This document shows positions 1-7,612 of a DNA stretch of 39,459 nucleotides, piece after piece. The notes under the pieces were generated by a model, which was not told the DNA's origin, made no database searches, and saw nothing but the letters and a program-made list of their open reading frames with translations. Where the stretch lies: NCBI GenBank assembly GCA_964632945.1, contig CAZWCX010000065.1, forward strand, positions 1 through 39,459, read 5' to 3'. The first letter of the stretch is position 1; every line of letters begins with the position of its first letter. The DNA is from CAZWCX01 sp964632945 (GTDB lineage: Bacteria > Planctomycetota > MHYJ01 > WSZJ01 > CAZWCX01). The position numbers and the translations under genes are program-made.

Positions 1-61
1 CGGACGCCTGGCAAACACCGCCGAGCCCGAGCGCATGCGCGCCTGCGGGGGGGCGGGGTAG
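1..61 (+). CDS. Possible C-terminal end of an upstream phage gene
   Basis: Frame 2 is open from the window edge to a TAG at 59-61 and encodes about 19 residues ending RMRACGGAG. It lies just before a strong hairpin at 90-120, which would suit a gene end. The piece is too short for any functional statement and could be chance in such G+C-rich DNA. Confidence 0.25.
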   Translation, partial: GRLANTAEPERMRACGGAG

Positions 62-89
62 CGGCACCGCCCTCCGAGGGGCTCCCATT

Positions 90-120
90 CCTGCCCCCCG
101 GCGAGAAACCGGGGGGCAGG
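90..120. terminator. Perfect 12-bp hairpin, terminator-like
   Basis: The arms CCTGCCCCCCGG (90-101) and CCGGGGGGCAGG (109-120) are exact inverted repeats around a 7-base loop, CGAGAAA. No T-run follows on either strand, so a canonical intrinsic terminator is not shown. The very strong G+C stem could still pause or stop transcription, or protect an RNA end. It separates a possible upstream gene end (59-61) from the next operon. Confidence 0.45.
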
Positions 121-142
121 GGTTGGCCCGGCGCCCTCTTCC

Positions 143-859
143 GTGCTATCCGTGGGCCCGAAGCGGGGGTCCCTTCCCTCCCCCTCTACCCCCCCTCCTC
201 CCCCCTCGCCCTCCCCTACCCCCCACACCCCCTCTCCCCTTCCACTCCCCCCGTCTCCCCCGTACTCCCCCTCCCGCGCGGGGTCGCGCGCGCGCGGGGG
301 CGAGTCGGGGCGACCGGACGACCGACCCGCCGCCCCGAGCCCGGTCGCCGAGGCCCTGACGAGCGCGGCGCTGGTCGCGGCGCTCGGGAGCGAGGCGCCG
401 GGGGCGTGGGTCCCGACCGACCAGGCGGTCGAGTCCGAAACGCGGCGGCTGTGGGAGATCGCCCGGCGCCGGCGGACGGTCGACGAGTGGGATGGTCGCT
501 GGGGGTGGAGCCGGTTCGTGCCGGCGCTCCTTCGCCAGGGCGTGGCGCCGGCCGAGATCGAGCGTCGGCTCACGGCGGGACCGACACCTCCGCGCGCGCG
601 GCGGCTATTCGATGCGCTCGACCGCGCCGACGGTCGGGCGGACGGGCGTCGGTTGGCGGCGCCGGCGCGTGGGCCGAAGAGCGCCGCCAGCGGGTCGGCG
701 GAAGCGCGGGCGGCGCCGGCGCCGGCGAACGACGGGAACGGCGCCGCGGCGTGCGCGCTGACGCGCGAGCGGGCGGCCGAGCTCGTGGCGGCGCTGGGGC
801 GGGGCCGGATTGCGGCACCGGAAGAGGGCGTCAAGGCGGAGGGCGCGGGCGATGGCTAG
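143..859 (+). CDS. Hypothetical phage protein, start uncertain
   Basis: The frame is open from a GTG at 143 to the TAG at 857-859. The first 45 or so residues come from the polypyrimidine tract (Pro/Ser-rich) and may not be translated. However, there is no in-frame ATG, GTG or TTG between about 277 and 510, although codon third positions are strongly G/C there as in real genes. The better-looking part (from about nt 330) is Arg/Ala-rich with a helical Trp-containing stretch (RRLWEIARRRRTVDEWDGRW) and ends in a low-complexity Ala/Gly/Glu tail. No family is recognised. The stop overlaps the ATG of the next gene at 852, suggesting one transcription unit leading into the packaging genes. Confidence 0.45.
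   Translation: MLSVGPKRGSLPSPSTPPPPPSPSPTPHTPSPLPLPPSPPYSPSRAGSRARGGESGRPDDRPAAPSPVAEALTSAALVAALGSEAPGAWVPTDQAVESETRRLWEIARRRRTVDEWDGRWGWSRFVPALLRQGVAPAEIERRLTAGPTPPRARRLFDALDRADGRADGRRLAAPARGPKSAASGSAEARAAPAPANDGNGAAACALTRERAAELVAALGRGRIAAPEEGVKAEGAGDG
171..275 (+). repeat. Polypyrimidine tract of about 105 bases
   Basis: This stretch is almost entirely C and T on the plus strand, with roughly nine purines, and is built from CCCCCT/CCCTCC-like units. Read in frame it gives a Pro/Ser-rich peptide, which is unlikely to be a folded domain. Such tracts can form triplex DNA or act as slippage or pausing sites. It lies just upstream of, or inside, the 5' end of the first small phage gene. Confidence 0.6.
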
Positions 860-1079
860 CGGGCTTTCGGCGGACGAATGGGATCGCCTGGCGTATCGGA
901 TCTGGGTGGCGCTGCGGGGGCTGAAAGAGTCGGGCGCGACGCACCTGGCGTGGCTGGCGATGTCGAAGGACGGCGGAACCGACCGCGCCGTCTGTCGGCG
1001 GGCCGCCGAGGAAGCGGTGCGCGAGGTCCTGGTGATTCGGGCTGAGCGGTCGAGACGGCAGGAGGCGGAGGCGAGATGA
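852..1079 (+). CDS. Hypothetical phage protein, 75 aa
   Basis: This is a small charged helical protein (begins MASGLSADEWDRLAYRIW). The ATG at 852 is preceded by a GGAGGG ribosome site (about 838-843) and overlaps the end of the previous gene. Its TGA shares ATGA with the next start at 1076. Tight coupling on both sides supports a real gene. No motif is recognised. A role around packaging or regulation is only inferred from position. Confidence 0.6.
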   Translation: MASGLSADEWDRLAYRIWVALRGLKESGATHLAWLAMSKDGGTDRAVCRRAAEEAVREVLVIRAERSRRQEAEAR

Positions 1080-1378
1080 TGGACGCGGTGACGCCGAGGA
1101 ACGAACGCGACACGTGCAGGAGGTGCGGGCTGGCGGACGTGGTGTGGGACGGGGTAGGGATGCCGATCTGCGCGAAGTGCCGAGCCAGGGATGAGGCGCG
1201 CGCGGTGCTCGTACGGTCGATCGAGGAACTGGGTGCAAAGCTCCGGATGGAACGGATCCGGGTCTTCGGGGTCGATATGGTCGCGCTGATCGATGCCGGG
1301 ATGCCGCCGGGTCAGATCGAGTTGCGGAGTCGGGATGGGCGTCTGCTCGGCGTGGTGACGGGCGCGGATCCGCAGTAG
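1076..1378 (+). CDS. Small zinc-ribbon protein, 100 aa
   Basis: Residues near the N-terminus hold two CxxC pairs (CRRCG and CAKCR, about 15 residues apart), a likely four-Cys zinc ribbon, followed by a helical region and a short beta-rich end. It starts at an ATGA overlap with the preceding gene, behind a good AGGAGGCGG site. Small zinc ribbons in phages often bind nucleic acid or modulate host proteins, but the target is unknown here. It could be a regulator or an accessory factor of the packaging operon. Confidence 0.6.
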   Translation: MMDAVTPRNERDTCRRCGLADVVWDGVGMPICAKCRARDEARAVLVRSIEELGAKLRMERIRVFGVDMVALIDAGMPPGQIELRSRDGRLLGVVTGADPQ

Positions 1379-1387
1379 GGGGCCGGC

Positions 1388-1609
1388 GTGGGGCGGGAGG
1401 GCGAGGTGCTGATCGGGTGGAAGCGGATCTCGGAGTATCTGGAATGCGCGCGGTCGACGGCCGTGCGCTGGGCGCTCGTGCTGGCCCTACCGGTGCGGCG
1501 CGTGGGGGGCCGGGTCGAGGCCGTGGCCGGCGACCTGGACGTCTGGCGGCGTGGCCGAAACGTCCGAAATCGTCCGAAATCGTCCGATTCGGCGGAAGGC
1601 CTCTTGTAG
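1388..1609 (+). CDS. Small HTH (MerR/excisionase-like) DNA-binding protein
   Basis: This 73-residue protein has the pattern of the HTH_17/AlpA-like fold: LIGWKRISEYLECARSTAVRWA, then a basic wing and a DVW element. In this fold the helix-turn-helix selects DNA and a short wing follows. The start is GTG at 1388 behind AGGGGGC. Phages place such proteins both as excisionases and just upstream of terminase genes. Its position directly before TerS favours a regulatory or packaging-recognition role over excision. The last codons contain a tandem 10-bp repeat (1561-1590) that could be its own binding site (inference). Confidence 0.6.
   Translation: MGREGEVLIGWKRISEYLECARSTAVRWALVLALPVRRVGGRVEAVAGDLDVWRRGRNVRNRPKSSDSAEGLL
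1561..1590 (+). repeat. Tandem 10-bp repeats before the terminase genes
   Basis: Two exact CGTCCGAAAT units (1561-1570, 1571-1580) and a third, CGTCCGATTC (1581-1590), are in tandem, with a partial CCGAAA just before. Related GAAATCAAA repeats occur at 1692-1700 and 1704-1712, inside the start of TerS. The 10-bp spacing puts each copy on the same helix face, as expected of an operator or a pac/TerS-binding site. Confidence 0.5.
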
Positions 1610-1654
1610 TTCGCGGGAGTCGTGGTACGTGAGGCAGAGGAGCGTTTGAATTCC

Positions 1655-2170
1655 ATGTCCGAAACCCAGGCAGCGCAACACTCGAAGGCCCGAAATCAAA
1701 GCGGAAATCAAACGCGCGGCGGGGCCCGAAAGGGCGCCGGCCGACCGCCGGGGGCGGGGAAGAAGAGCCCGCTCGGCGAGGAACTGGCGATCGGCGAGGA
1801 GCTTCGGAAGCTTCACCCGAAGGTTCTGAAGCGGCTGGGCCAGCTCCTGGAGGGCGAGGACGCGGGCCTGGCGCTCAAGGCCGCCGAGATCGTGATGGAC
1901 CGGACGGCGCCGCGGCTGGCGGCGCTCAAGGTCACGGAGGACCCGGGAAACCGGGTGCCCTCGGTAGAAGAGGGAAATCGGAAGTTCGCGGAGCGGATGG
2001 CGTTCTTCGCCCGCTACGCCCAGGTCGAAGGAGTCGCCGATGGCAGCGTCGCGCCCCCGGAGCCGCGCCCGGCTTCTGGTCCGCCTGGTGCTGGCGCTGC
2101 TCGTGGCCGTACTCGTCCCTCCCGCGCTCGGAAGTCCGACCATGACGCCGACGACGGTCGCGACGGGTAG
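1655..2170 (+). CDS. Terminase small subunit (TerS-like)
   Basis: TerS recognises the packaging site and hands DNA to TerL. The protein has the basic Gly-rich element GGARKGAGRPPGAGKK (about residues 22-37) typical of small phage DNA-binding/terminase proteins. A helical region follows (ELRKLHPKVLKRLGQLLEG, then ALKAAEIVMDRTAPR). It lies immediately before TerL. ATG 1655 is chosen because AGAGGAG precedes it; a GTG at 1622 in the same frame is the alternative. The last 43 codons (2040-2170) overlap TerL. Third positions there are T-rich, unlike the rest, so this tail is probably only read-through of the TerL 5' end. Confidence 0.65.
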   Translation: MSETQAAQHSKARNQSGNQTRGGARKGAGRPPGAGKKSPLGEELAIGEELRKLHPKVLKRLGQLLEGEDAGLALKAAEIVMDRTAPRLAALKVTEDPGNRVPSVEEGNRKFAERMAFFARYAQVEGVADGSVAPPEPRPASGPPGAGAARGRTRPSRARKSDHDADDGRDG

Positions 2171-3761
2171 TGCGGCGGATCCGCTCGAGCTGTGCCCGAT
2201 CCGGCCGTCCGAGGACCTGATCGCCTTCGCGTACACGTACCTTCGGAGCCACGTCCCGGCCCCGCCGGCGCCCGCTCATCGCGAGATCGCCGCGATCCTC
2301 GCGCATCCGGATTTCGCGTGCCGAGACACGGCGATCATGATGTTCCGCGGGGGCGGGAAATCCACCTGGTGCAGCGAGATCTTTCCGCTCCATCAGCTCC
2401 TCATGCACCCCGGGATCTACGTGGTCATCGTGAGTGAGTCGAAGGAGGTGGCGCAGGATCGCGTGGTCTGGATCCGCGACCAGCTCGAGACCAACGAGGA
2501 TCTGATCGAGGACTGGGGCTATCAAAAGGTCCGGGGGGCCTGGTCGACGCGGAAGATCGAGCTCCGGAACGGGTCGGTCTTGAAGGGCCTCGGACGCGGG
2601 CAGCAGGTGCGCGGCCGCGCGGGCTCGCGTCAGGAGCGGCGTCCGAACCTCGTGATTCTCGACGACATCGAGGACCCGGAGAGCGTCGAGAGCGAGCGCC
2701 AGCGCGAGAAGACCAATCGCTGGGTCTTCGAGACCGTGATGCCGGCGCTGCACGCGCACCGGCGCCGGATCGTCTTCATCGGGACGCCGCTCCACCAGGC
2801 CGCGACGATCGTCCGCGTGGTCGAGGGCGAGGACGGGCGCGGCATGCCGGGGTTCGTGACGCGAAAGTACCCCGCGTCGACCGGCCGGCGCGCGACCGGC
2901 AAGGCGGCGTGGCCCGGCTGGATGCCGATCCCGTACCTCCAGGAAAAGATGGAGCGGCTGCGGCAAAGCGATCGCGGCATCCGGGCGTACGACCAGGAGT
3001 ACGACCTGGTCGTGATCGCCGACGAGGACGTGGTCTATCGACCCGAGTGGTTCCCGAAGGTCGCGGCGGTCAAGCCGCCCGAAACGCACGGATGGTGGAA
3101 GGTCCTGGCCCTGGATCCGGCGGTCAGCGAGGAGGAGGGCGCCGATCCCCGCGCGTACTGCGTGCTCGGCGTCCGGCGCGCGGGCAAGGGTTTGGGCACG
3201 GGCCAGATCCTCGAGGAGGACGCGGGGATCTGGTCGACCGACGAGATGCTGGAGCGGTGCAAGCGCGCGTATCGGCGCTGGGACTGCCGGTACTGGGCGT
3301 ACGAAGGGACGGGGTTCCAGAAGCTGATCGGAGCGGCGATCCGGCGGAAGGCCCGCGAAGACTGGGTGATGCCGGTCCGGCTGATCGAGATGCCGGCGGT
3401 CTCCGATAAACACGGACGCGGCATGAGCGTGCAGTTCCTGGTCGAACAGAAGCTGATCGGTTGGCCGTGCGAGTCGCTGCCGGGCGGAAAGTTGGGGAAG
3501 CGCCTCTTCCCGCGCGCCTGGGCCGAGATCACGACGTTCCCGGCGGTCGAACACGACGACCGGTACGACGCGTTCACGTACTGTCTGCGCGCGATGCTGC
3601 TCTACTGGCGCAAGAGCCGGGAGCCGCGGCGGACGCGCGGATCGGTGCCGGCCGCGCAGGTGCTGGCGGCCGTGACGCCGGAGGGGATGCCGGAGCTCGG
3701 GGCGGAGCGCAGGGCGGGCCCGAGGAAGAATCGGCACCGCGATCCGACGGGGCTTTTCTAG
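2040..3761 (+). CDS. Terminase large subunit
   Basis: TerL is the ATPase-nuclease motor that cuts concatemers and pumps DNA through the portal. The Walker A motif RGGGKST is at residues 103-109 and Walker B LVILDDIED has its Asp pair at 208-209. The motor region is followed by a RNase-H-like nuclease with ALDPAVS and a late Asp cluster (HDDRYDAFTYCL). At 573 aa it is of usual TerL size. ATG 2040 has a strong GAAGGAG site 7 bases away and G/C-rich third positions from the start. This gives an unusual hydrophobic, signal-like N-terminus (about residues 8-30). ATG 2142 would remove it and give a more conventional TerL of 539 aa. Confidence 0.92.
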   Translation: MAASRPRSRARLLVRLVLALLVAVLVPPALGSPTMTPTTVATGSAADPLELCPIRPSEDLIAFAYTYLRSHVPAPPAPAHREIAAILAHPDFACRDTAIMMFRGGGKSTWCSEIFPLHQLLMHPGIYVVIVSESKEVAQDRVVWIRDQLETNEDLIEDWGYQKVRGAWSTRKIELRNGSVLKGLGRGQQVRGRAGSRQERRPNLVILDDIEDPESVESERQREKTNRWVFETVMPALHAHRRRIVFIGTPLHQAATIVRVVEGEDGRGMPGFVTRKYPASTGRRATGKAAWPGWMPIPYLQEKMERLRQSDRGIRAYDQEYDLVVIADEDVVYRPEWFPKVAAVKPPETHGWWKVLALDPAVSEEEGADPRAYCVLGVRRAGKGLGTGQILEEDAGIWSTDEMLERCKRAYRRWDCRYWAYEGTGFQKLIGAAIRRKAREDWVMPVRLIEMPAVSDKHGRGMSVQFLVEQKLIGWPCESLPGGKLGKRLFPRAWAEITTFPAVEHDDRYDAFTYCLRAMLLYWRKSREPRRTRGSVPAAQVLAAVTPEGMPELGAERRAGPRKNRHRDPTGLF

Positions 3762-3770
3762 GGGGTAGAC

Positions 3771-3977
3771 ATGACCGCGACGGCCGAGCCGATCGCCGAA
3801 CCTCCGGCGCCGTGCCCCTCGTACCCCGTCGATTGCGCGGCGTGGAACGGGGCGCGGTGCACGAAGGTGGAGACGAGGCGGCCGGACGACCTTCGGAGCG
3901 ACGCGATAGGGCCGCCGTGCGTGGGGCGCGTGGGGATTCTGGGGTGTTTCGAGCCGAGGTCCAAGGAGAAGGAGTAG
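3771..3977 (+). CDS. Hypothetical Cys-containing protein, 68 aa
   Basis: The ATG lies 9 bases after the TerL stop, behind AGGGGGT. The short protein has five Cys (about residues 14, 21, 29, 50 and 59) and an acidic/basic C-terminus ending KEKE. Cys spacing does not match a standard zinc ribbon. No family is recognised. It lies between terminase and portal, where phages often keep small accessory genes. Confidence 0.55.
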   Translation: MTATAEPIAEPPAPCPSYPVDCAAWNGARCTKVETRRPDDLRSDAIGPPCVGRVGILGCFEPRSKEKE

Positions 3978-3980
3978 CCG

Positions 3981-4460
3981 ATGGCACGCTGGGGAGGCGA
4001 GGACGCGCGGACGGCCGCGGAGATTCGCGCGCACGTCAAGGGGGTGCCGCGCACGTACGACGTCGAGAAGATGCTGGAACGCCTGGCCGAACCGGAGCAC
4101 CGGGGGCTGCGCGAGCGCCTGGCCGCGATGTACGTGCAGGCCACGTACGAACACTGGATGCCGGCCGTAGTGCTCGAGCGGCTGCGGCCGACGAACGTCG
4201 AGCGGATCCCGGACCACGAGGCGAAGTTCTGGTACCGCAAGTTCTGCGCGGCCGTGATGGCCAACAAGGGCGTGTTCTTCCACCCGGACGACGCCTGGCA
4301 GCGGCGTTGGGACACCGAGCGTCCGTACGATCTCCACCTGTCGGCGGGGGTGGAGGCCGCGCGCAAAGAGCACGAAGAGGCGTTGGACAAGCTGGCCGAC
4401 GACGACGTGGACGAGGAAGCCCAGTCCCCGGCGACGGCCGCCGGCGGGAAGAAGAGGTAG
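3981..4460 (+). CDS. Hypothetical phage protein, 159 aa
   Basis: A mainly helical protein rich in Arg, Glu and aromatic residues, with stretches such as VEKMLERLAEPEHRGLRERL and HEAKFWYRKFCAAVMANKG, and a Lys/Gly-rich tail. It starts at ATG 3981 behind AAGGAG, 3 bases after the previous stop. No domain is recognised. It lies in the TerL-to-portal cluster, so a packaging or head-assembly accessory role is possible but not shown. Confidence 0.65.
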   Translation: MARWGGEDARTAAEIRAHVKGVPRTYDVEKMLERLAEPEHRGLRERLAAMYVQATYEHWMPAVVLERLRPTNVERIPDHEAKFWYRKFCAAVMANKGVFFHPDDAWQRRWDTERPYDLHLSAGVEAARKEHEEALDKLADDDVDEEAQSPATAAGGKKR

Positions 4461-4464
4461 CGCG

Positions 4465-4839
4465 ATGGTCGAGGTCCTCGCGATGTGCCTGGCGGCCGTC
4501 GGCTGCGTGTCGGTGGCGTTCACGCTGCGCGACGTGCTCGCGCGCGTTCGCGAGCGCGACGACGCGGCGGTCGCGGCGGAGCGGGAGCTGCGCCGGGAGC
4601 TGACCGAGGCGTACGTGGCGGAGCGGAAGGAGCTGCGGCGACGGATCGAGGACCTCGAGGCGAAGCTGCTCGCGAGGAGTGCCGAAGAATACCGCCGGTG
4701 GACGCCGCCGGCCGAGAAGGCGGGCCGCGAGAAGAAGGAACCGGAGCCGCTCGGCCCGGACGAACGGATCGACCCGGTCTTCGGACGGATCCGGGTCGCG
4801 CCCCTTTTCGACGCCAAGGGAGGGCTCGGGCGTGGGTAA
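4465..4839 (+). CDS. Membrane-anchored coiled-coil protein, 124 aa
   Basis: An N-terminal hydrophobic helix (about residues 3-20, VEVLAMCLAAVGCVSVAF) is followed by a long charged heptad-like region (about 28-75) and a Pro/Lys-rich tail. The shape is of a single-pass membrane protein with a coiled coil. It could be a spanin-like or host-takeover factor, but its place between TerL and portal is unusual for lysis genes. Its end overlaps the next start (GTG 4832) by 8 bases. Confidence 0.6.
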   Translation: MVEVLAMCLAAVGCVSVAFTLRDVLARVRERDDAAVAAERELRRELTEAYVAERKELRRRIEDLEAKLLARSAEEYRRWTPPAEKAGREKKEPEPLGPDERIDPVFGRIRVAPLFDAKGGLGRG

Positions 4840-5131
4840 CAAGCGACGGGACGCCAAGGCGATCACCGCCACCGTACAGGTCCATACCGGCCAGGGCGAG
4901 TTCGCCGGCGGCATGATCTGTTCGACCGGCGCCAACCAGGTCCTGGTCGAGGTGTTCGACGGGACGGCCGACACCGATCCCTTGATCGGGATCGGCCGCA
5001 CCACCACGGCGGGCGAGAGCGCCGCGATCTCGCCGATCTCGGGCGACGAGGTGGTGTTCCACCGGGGCCTGTACGTCAAGATCACGGGGACGGCGCCGAA
5101 GGGCGTCGTGTACTGGAACCAGCATCGGTAG
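4832..5131 (+). CDS. Small beta-rich phage protein, 99 aa
   Basis: GTG 4832 follows AAGGGAGGG at good spacing and overlaps the previous gene's end. After a basic N-terminus (GNKRRDAK) the protein alternates short hydrophobic strands with Gly/Thr turns (TATVQVHTGQGEFAGG, QVLVEVFDG, DEVVFHRGLYVKITG). It looks like a compact beta-sandwich or barrel. Such folds are used for head decoration or joining proteins. No specific family is recognised. Confidence 0.6.
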   Translation: MGNKRRDAKAITATVQVHTGQGEFAGGMICSTGANQVLVEVFDGTADTDPLIGIGRTTTAGESAAISPISGDEVVFHRGLYVKITGTAPKGVVYWNQHR

Positions 5132-5154
5132 CGGAGCCCCGGAGGGGACGAGAC

Positions 5155-7356
5155 GTGGAATTCGGCGCGCGCGAAGACGACCTGGCGCTCTCGCAGGACC
5201 CGGACGTGGCCCGGCTGGAACGCTGGTTCGAGCGGACGTGGAAGAACACGCACCAGCATCGGTGCTCGTGGTTCGTCGCGATTTGCTTCGTGGCCGGCCA
5301 GCAGTACGTGTACTACAACTCGGCCAGCAACGATTTCGAGCGGGTGGTGGAGGACGGCGGCAAAGTCAGGCTTATCATCAACCAAATCCTCCCCTACCTC
5401 GAGGACCGGATCACGCAGTTCGCGCACGCGCGGGCGGAACTGCAGGTCATCCCGGAGAGCGGGCCGGAGCGGGCGCGGGAGATGAACCGGGAGGCGGCGC
5501 GGAATTCGGAGTATCTGCTCCGGTTCCTCGAGCGCAAGCTGGCGCTCAAGCTCAAGGACCAGGAGTTTTCCTGGTGGCTCCACGTGTGCACGACCGCCGT
5601 GCAGAAGATCTTCTGGGACGCCGACGCCGGCCGGCGGATGAAAGACGCGGTCGAGGAAAAGGTGGAAGAGCCGGTGCGCGACCCGGCGACCGGCATGGCG
5701 CTGCCGGGCGAATACCAGATGGTCGACCGGCAGGCCCGGGACAAGGCCGGCAACCTGCTGTGGCACGAATTCGCCGAGGGCGAAGTCGCGGTCGAGAACG
5801 TGAGCCGGTTCCGGTTCGTGATCGATCCGGGCGCCCCGTCGATCCGACGGGCCGAGCGGGTGTGCGAGCTGCGTCCGCTGACCCGGCTCGAGGCCGAGGA
5901 GTTCCTGGGCGACGAGGCGGGCCTGTTGGACGAGATCCCCGCGAAGGACACGTCGTACGACGACCTTTCGTTCTGGGAGCGGCGGATCCAGTCGATCATG
6001 GCGCCGTCGCTCCGGTTCCGGATCTACGGGCCCGACGACAAGGAAGGCCAGTACCTGCTCAAGGAATACTGGGAGGCGCCGAGCCGGCGGCACCCGAAGG
6101 GTCTCCATCTCCTGGTCCTGAACGGGCGTCGGGTGAAGGCACCGGGCACGCTGCCGACCACGCGGGACGGCGATCTGCTCTATCCGGAACAGGTGTTCCC
6201 GTACCTGTCGATGCAGGAGAGCCTCTTCCCGCTTGGGTTCGACGGCCTCTCGACGATCGACCAGGCCATCCAGCTCCAGAAGCTCTTGAACCGAGACCGT
6301 TCCCGGATGGCGGAGTGGGTGAGTCGGTTCGTGGGGCGCTGGGTCTGCGACGTGAGCGCGAAGGACGACGAAGAGGCGTTCGACGACACCGACGGGACGA
6401 TCTATTGGGACTCGCACAACGGGCAGGTCCCGCCACCGACGATCGCGACGCCGCCGGCGATGCCGCAGTCGTACGTGGAGTGCGTGCGCGAGACGAAGAG
6501 CGACATCGAGGACGTCACGGGACGCCACGACATCAGCCAGGGCAAGCGGGTCCCGGGAGTCGGGAGCGGTCGGATGGCCGCGTTCCTGGCCGAGAAGGAC
6601 ACGACCCGGCTTGGCGGGAAGTTCGACCGCTGGGGTCAATACTGCGTCGAGCGCGGCGCCATGATCCTGCGCTGCGCGCGGGAGAACTATCTCGAGCCGC
6701 GGTCCGTCGAGGTCACGACCGACCGGCACGGCCGCTTCGATCCGCGGACGCTGACCGTGCTCGGCCCCGAGATCCTCGACAACCTCGAGATCGTGCCGGG
6801 TACTCAGATCCCCCGGTCCCGCGACTTCCTCGAGCAGCGCGCCCGTCAGGATTGGAAGGACGGGGTGTTCGGCCCGCCGGATTCGCTGGCGGCGCGGGTC
6901 GCGTACCTGAAGGAGTCGGGCGGCGGGCGGGTCAATGAGCTTTTCCGCGCCGAGTTCCTGGCCGAAAAGAAGGCCTCGGACGAGAACCGGCGCCTGGCGC
7001 GCGGCGAGCCGATTCCGGTCAAGCCGTGGGAGATGCACGCGATCGAGTTCGAGACCCATCGGGAGTTCGCGATGGGCGAGGAGGCCCGGGACCTGTCGCC
7101 GGAGGCGTGGGCGGCGCTCGAGACCCACATGATGGGACACCTGGCGGCGCTGAACGGCCCGCCGCCCGGCGCCCCGGTCCCGCCGGTCGCCGCGCCGGGC
7201 GCGGTCCCGCCGGGCCCGCCGCCGGCGCCGCCGGGTCCGCCTGCGCCGATGCCGGGGATGACGGGGGAGGAACTCGGGCCTGACGGAAGCATGATGCCGG
7301 AGCCGTCGAGTGCTCTGGAGTTGGCGGACCAGACGGCCGCCATGGCCAACGTGTAG
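5155..7356 (+). CDS. Portal protein, P22-like size
   Basis: The portal forms the dodecameric ring at one capsid vertex through which TerL packages DNA and to which the tail attaches. The 733-residue length is close to the P22 portal (725). The sequence has an N-terminal helical region (RLERWFERTWKNTHQHR), a central wing with beta stretches, a conserved-looking FVIDPGAPSIRRAERV segment and long C-terminal helices. It ends in a Pro/Gly-rich low-complexity tail. It starts at GTG 5155 behind GGAGGGGA. It lies between terminase and scaffold, the usual position. Confidence 0.85.
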   Translation: MEFGAREDDLALSQDPDVARLERWFERTWKNTHQHRCSWFVAICFVAGQQYVYYNSASNDFERVVEDGGKVRLIINQILPYLEDRITQFAHARAELQVIPESGPERAREMNREAARNSEYLLRFLERKLALKLKDQEFSWWLHVCTTAVQKIFWDADAGRRMKDAVEEKVEEPVRDPATGMALPGEYQMVDRQARDKAGNLLWHEFAEGEVAVENVSRFRFVIDPGAPSIRRAERVCELRPLTRLEAEEFLGDEAGLLDEIPAKDTSYDDLSFWERRIQSIMAPSLRFRIYGPDDKEGQYLLKEYWEAPSRRHPKGLHLLVLNGRRVKAPGTLPTTRDGDLLYPEQVFPYLSMQESLFPLGFDGLSTIDQAIQLQKLLNRDRSRMAEWVSRFVGRWVCDVSAKDDEEAFDDTDGTIYWDSHNGQVPPPTIATPPAMPQSYVECVRETKSDIEDVTGRHDISQGKRVPGVGSGRMAAFLAEKDTTRLGGKFDRWGQYCVERGAMILRCARENYLEPRSVEVTTDRHGRFDPRTLTVLGPEILDNLEIVPGTQIPRSRDFLEQRARQDWKDGVFGPPDSLAARVAYLKESGGGRVNELFRAEFLAEKKASDENRRLARGEPIPVKPWEMHAIEFETHREFAMGEEARDLSPEAWAALETHMMGHLAALNGPPPGAPVPPVAAPGAVPPGPPPAPPGPPAPMPGMTGEELGPDGSMMPEPSSALELADQTAAMANV

Positions 7357-7367
7357 GAGGGGGCGCG

Positions 7368-7508
7368 ATGCCCGACAAGCTGAAGGGGTCTTCGGGCAAG
7401 GGCCCGAAGGAAGTGATGAACGAGGCCGGAAACTGGGAGCCCAAGGACGGGGCCGCGCGCCGCGACGCCGGGAAGTTCGAGGGCGGCAAGGGCAAGGGGA
7501 AGAAGTAG
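7368..7508 (+). CDS. Small Lys/Gly-rich protein, 46 aa
   Basis: ATG 7368 follows a near-perfect TAGGAGG ribosome site that overlaps the portal stop region, and the frame closes at TAG 7506-7508. The product begins MPDKLKGSSGKGPKEVMNEA and ends GGKGKGKK: strongly basic at both ends and probably disordered. It lies between portal and scaffold. It might bind packaged DNA or the portal, but that is inference. The strong ribosome site is the main evidence for this gene, which is below usual length cut-offs. Confidence 0.6.
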   Translation: MPDKLKGSSGKGPKEVMNEAGNWEPKDGAARRDAGKFEGGKGKGKK

Positions 7509-7612
7509 GCTTCGCCAGCCGGGCGGAGCCTGGGAGTCGGCGCGCCGGGGTTCGGGATCGCCAGCCCCGCAAAAGGCGCTAACCCGGGCGCGCGACAGGG
7601 AGAGGGCTCGAG

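Noticed and set aside
1932..4817. Long minus-strand open frame (961 codons) across the terminase region
   Set aside because: It is antisense to TerL and neighbours, is extremely Arg/Pro/His-rich with no domain, and is the expected mirror of G+C-rich third codon positions.
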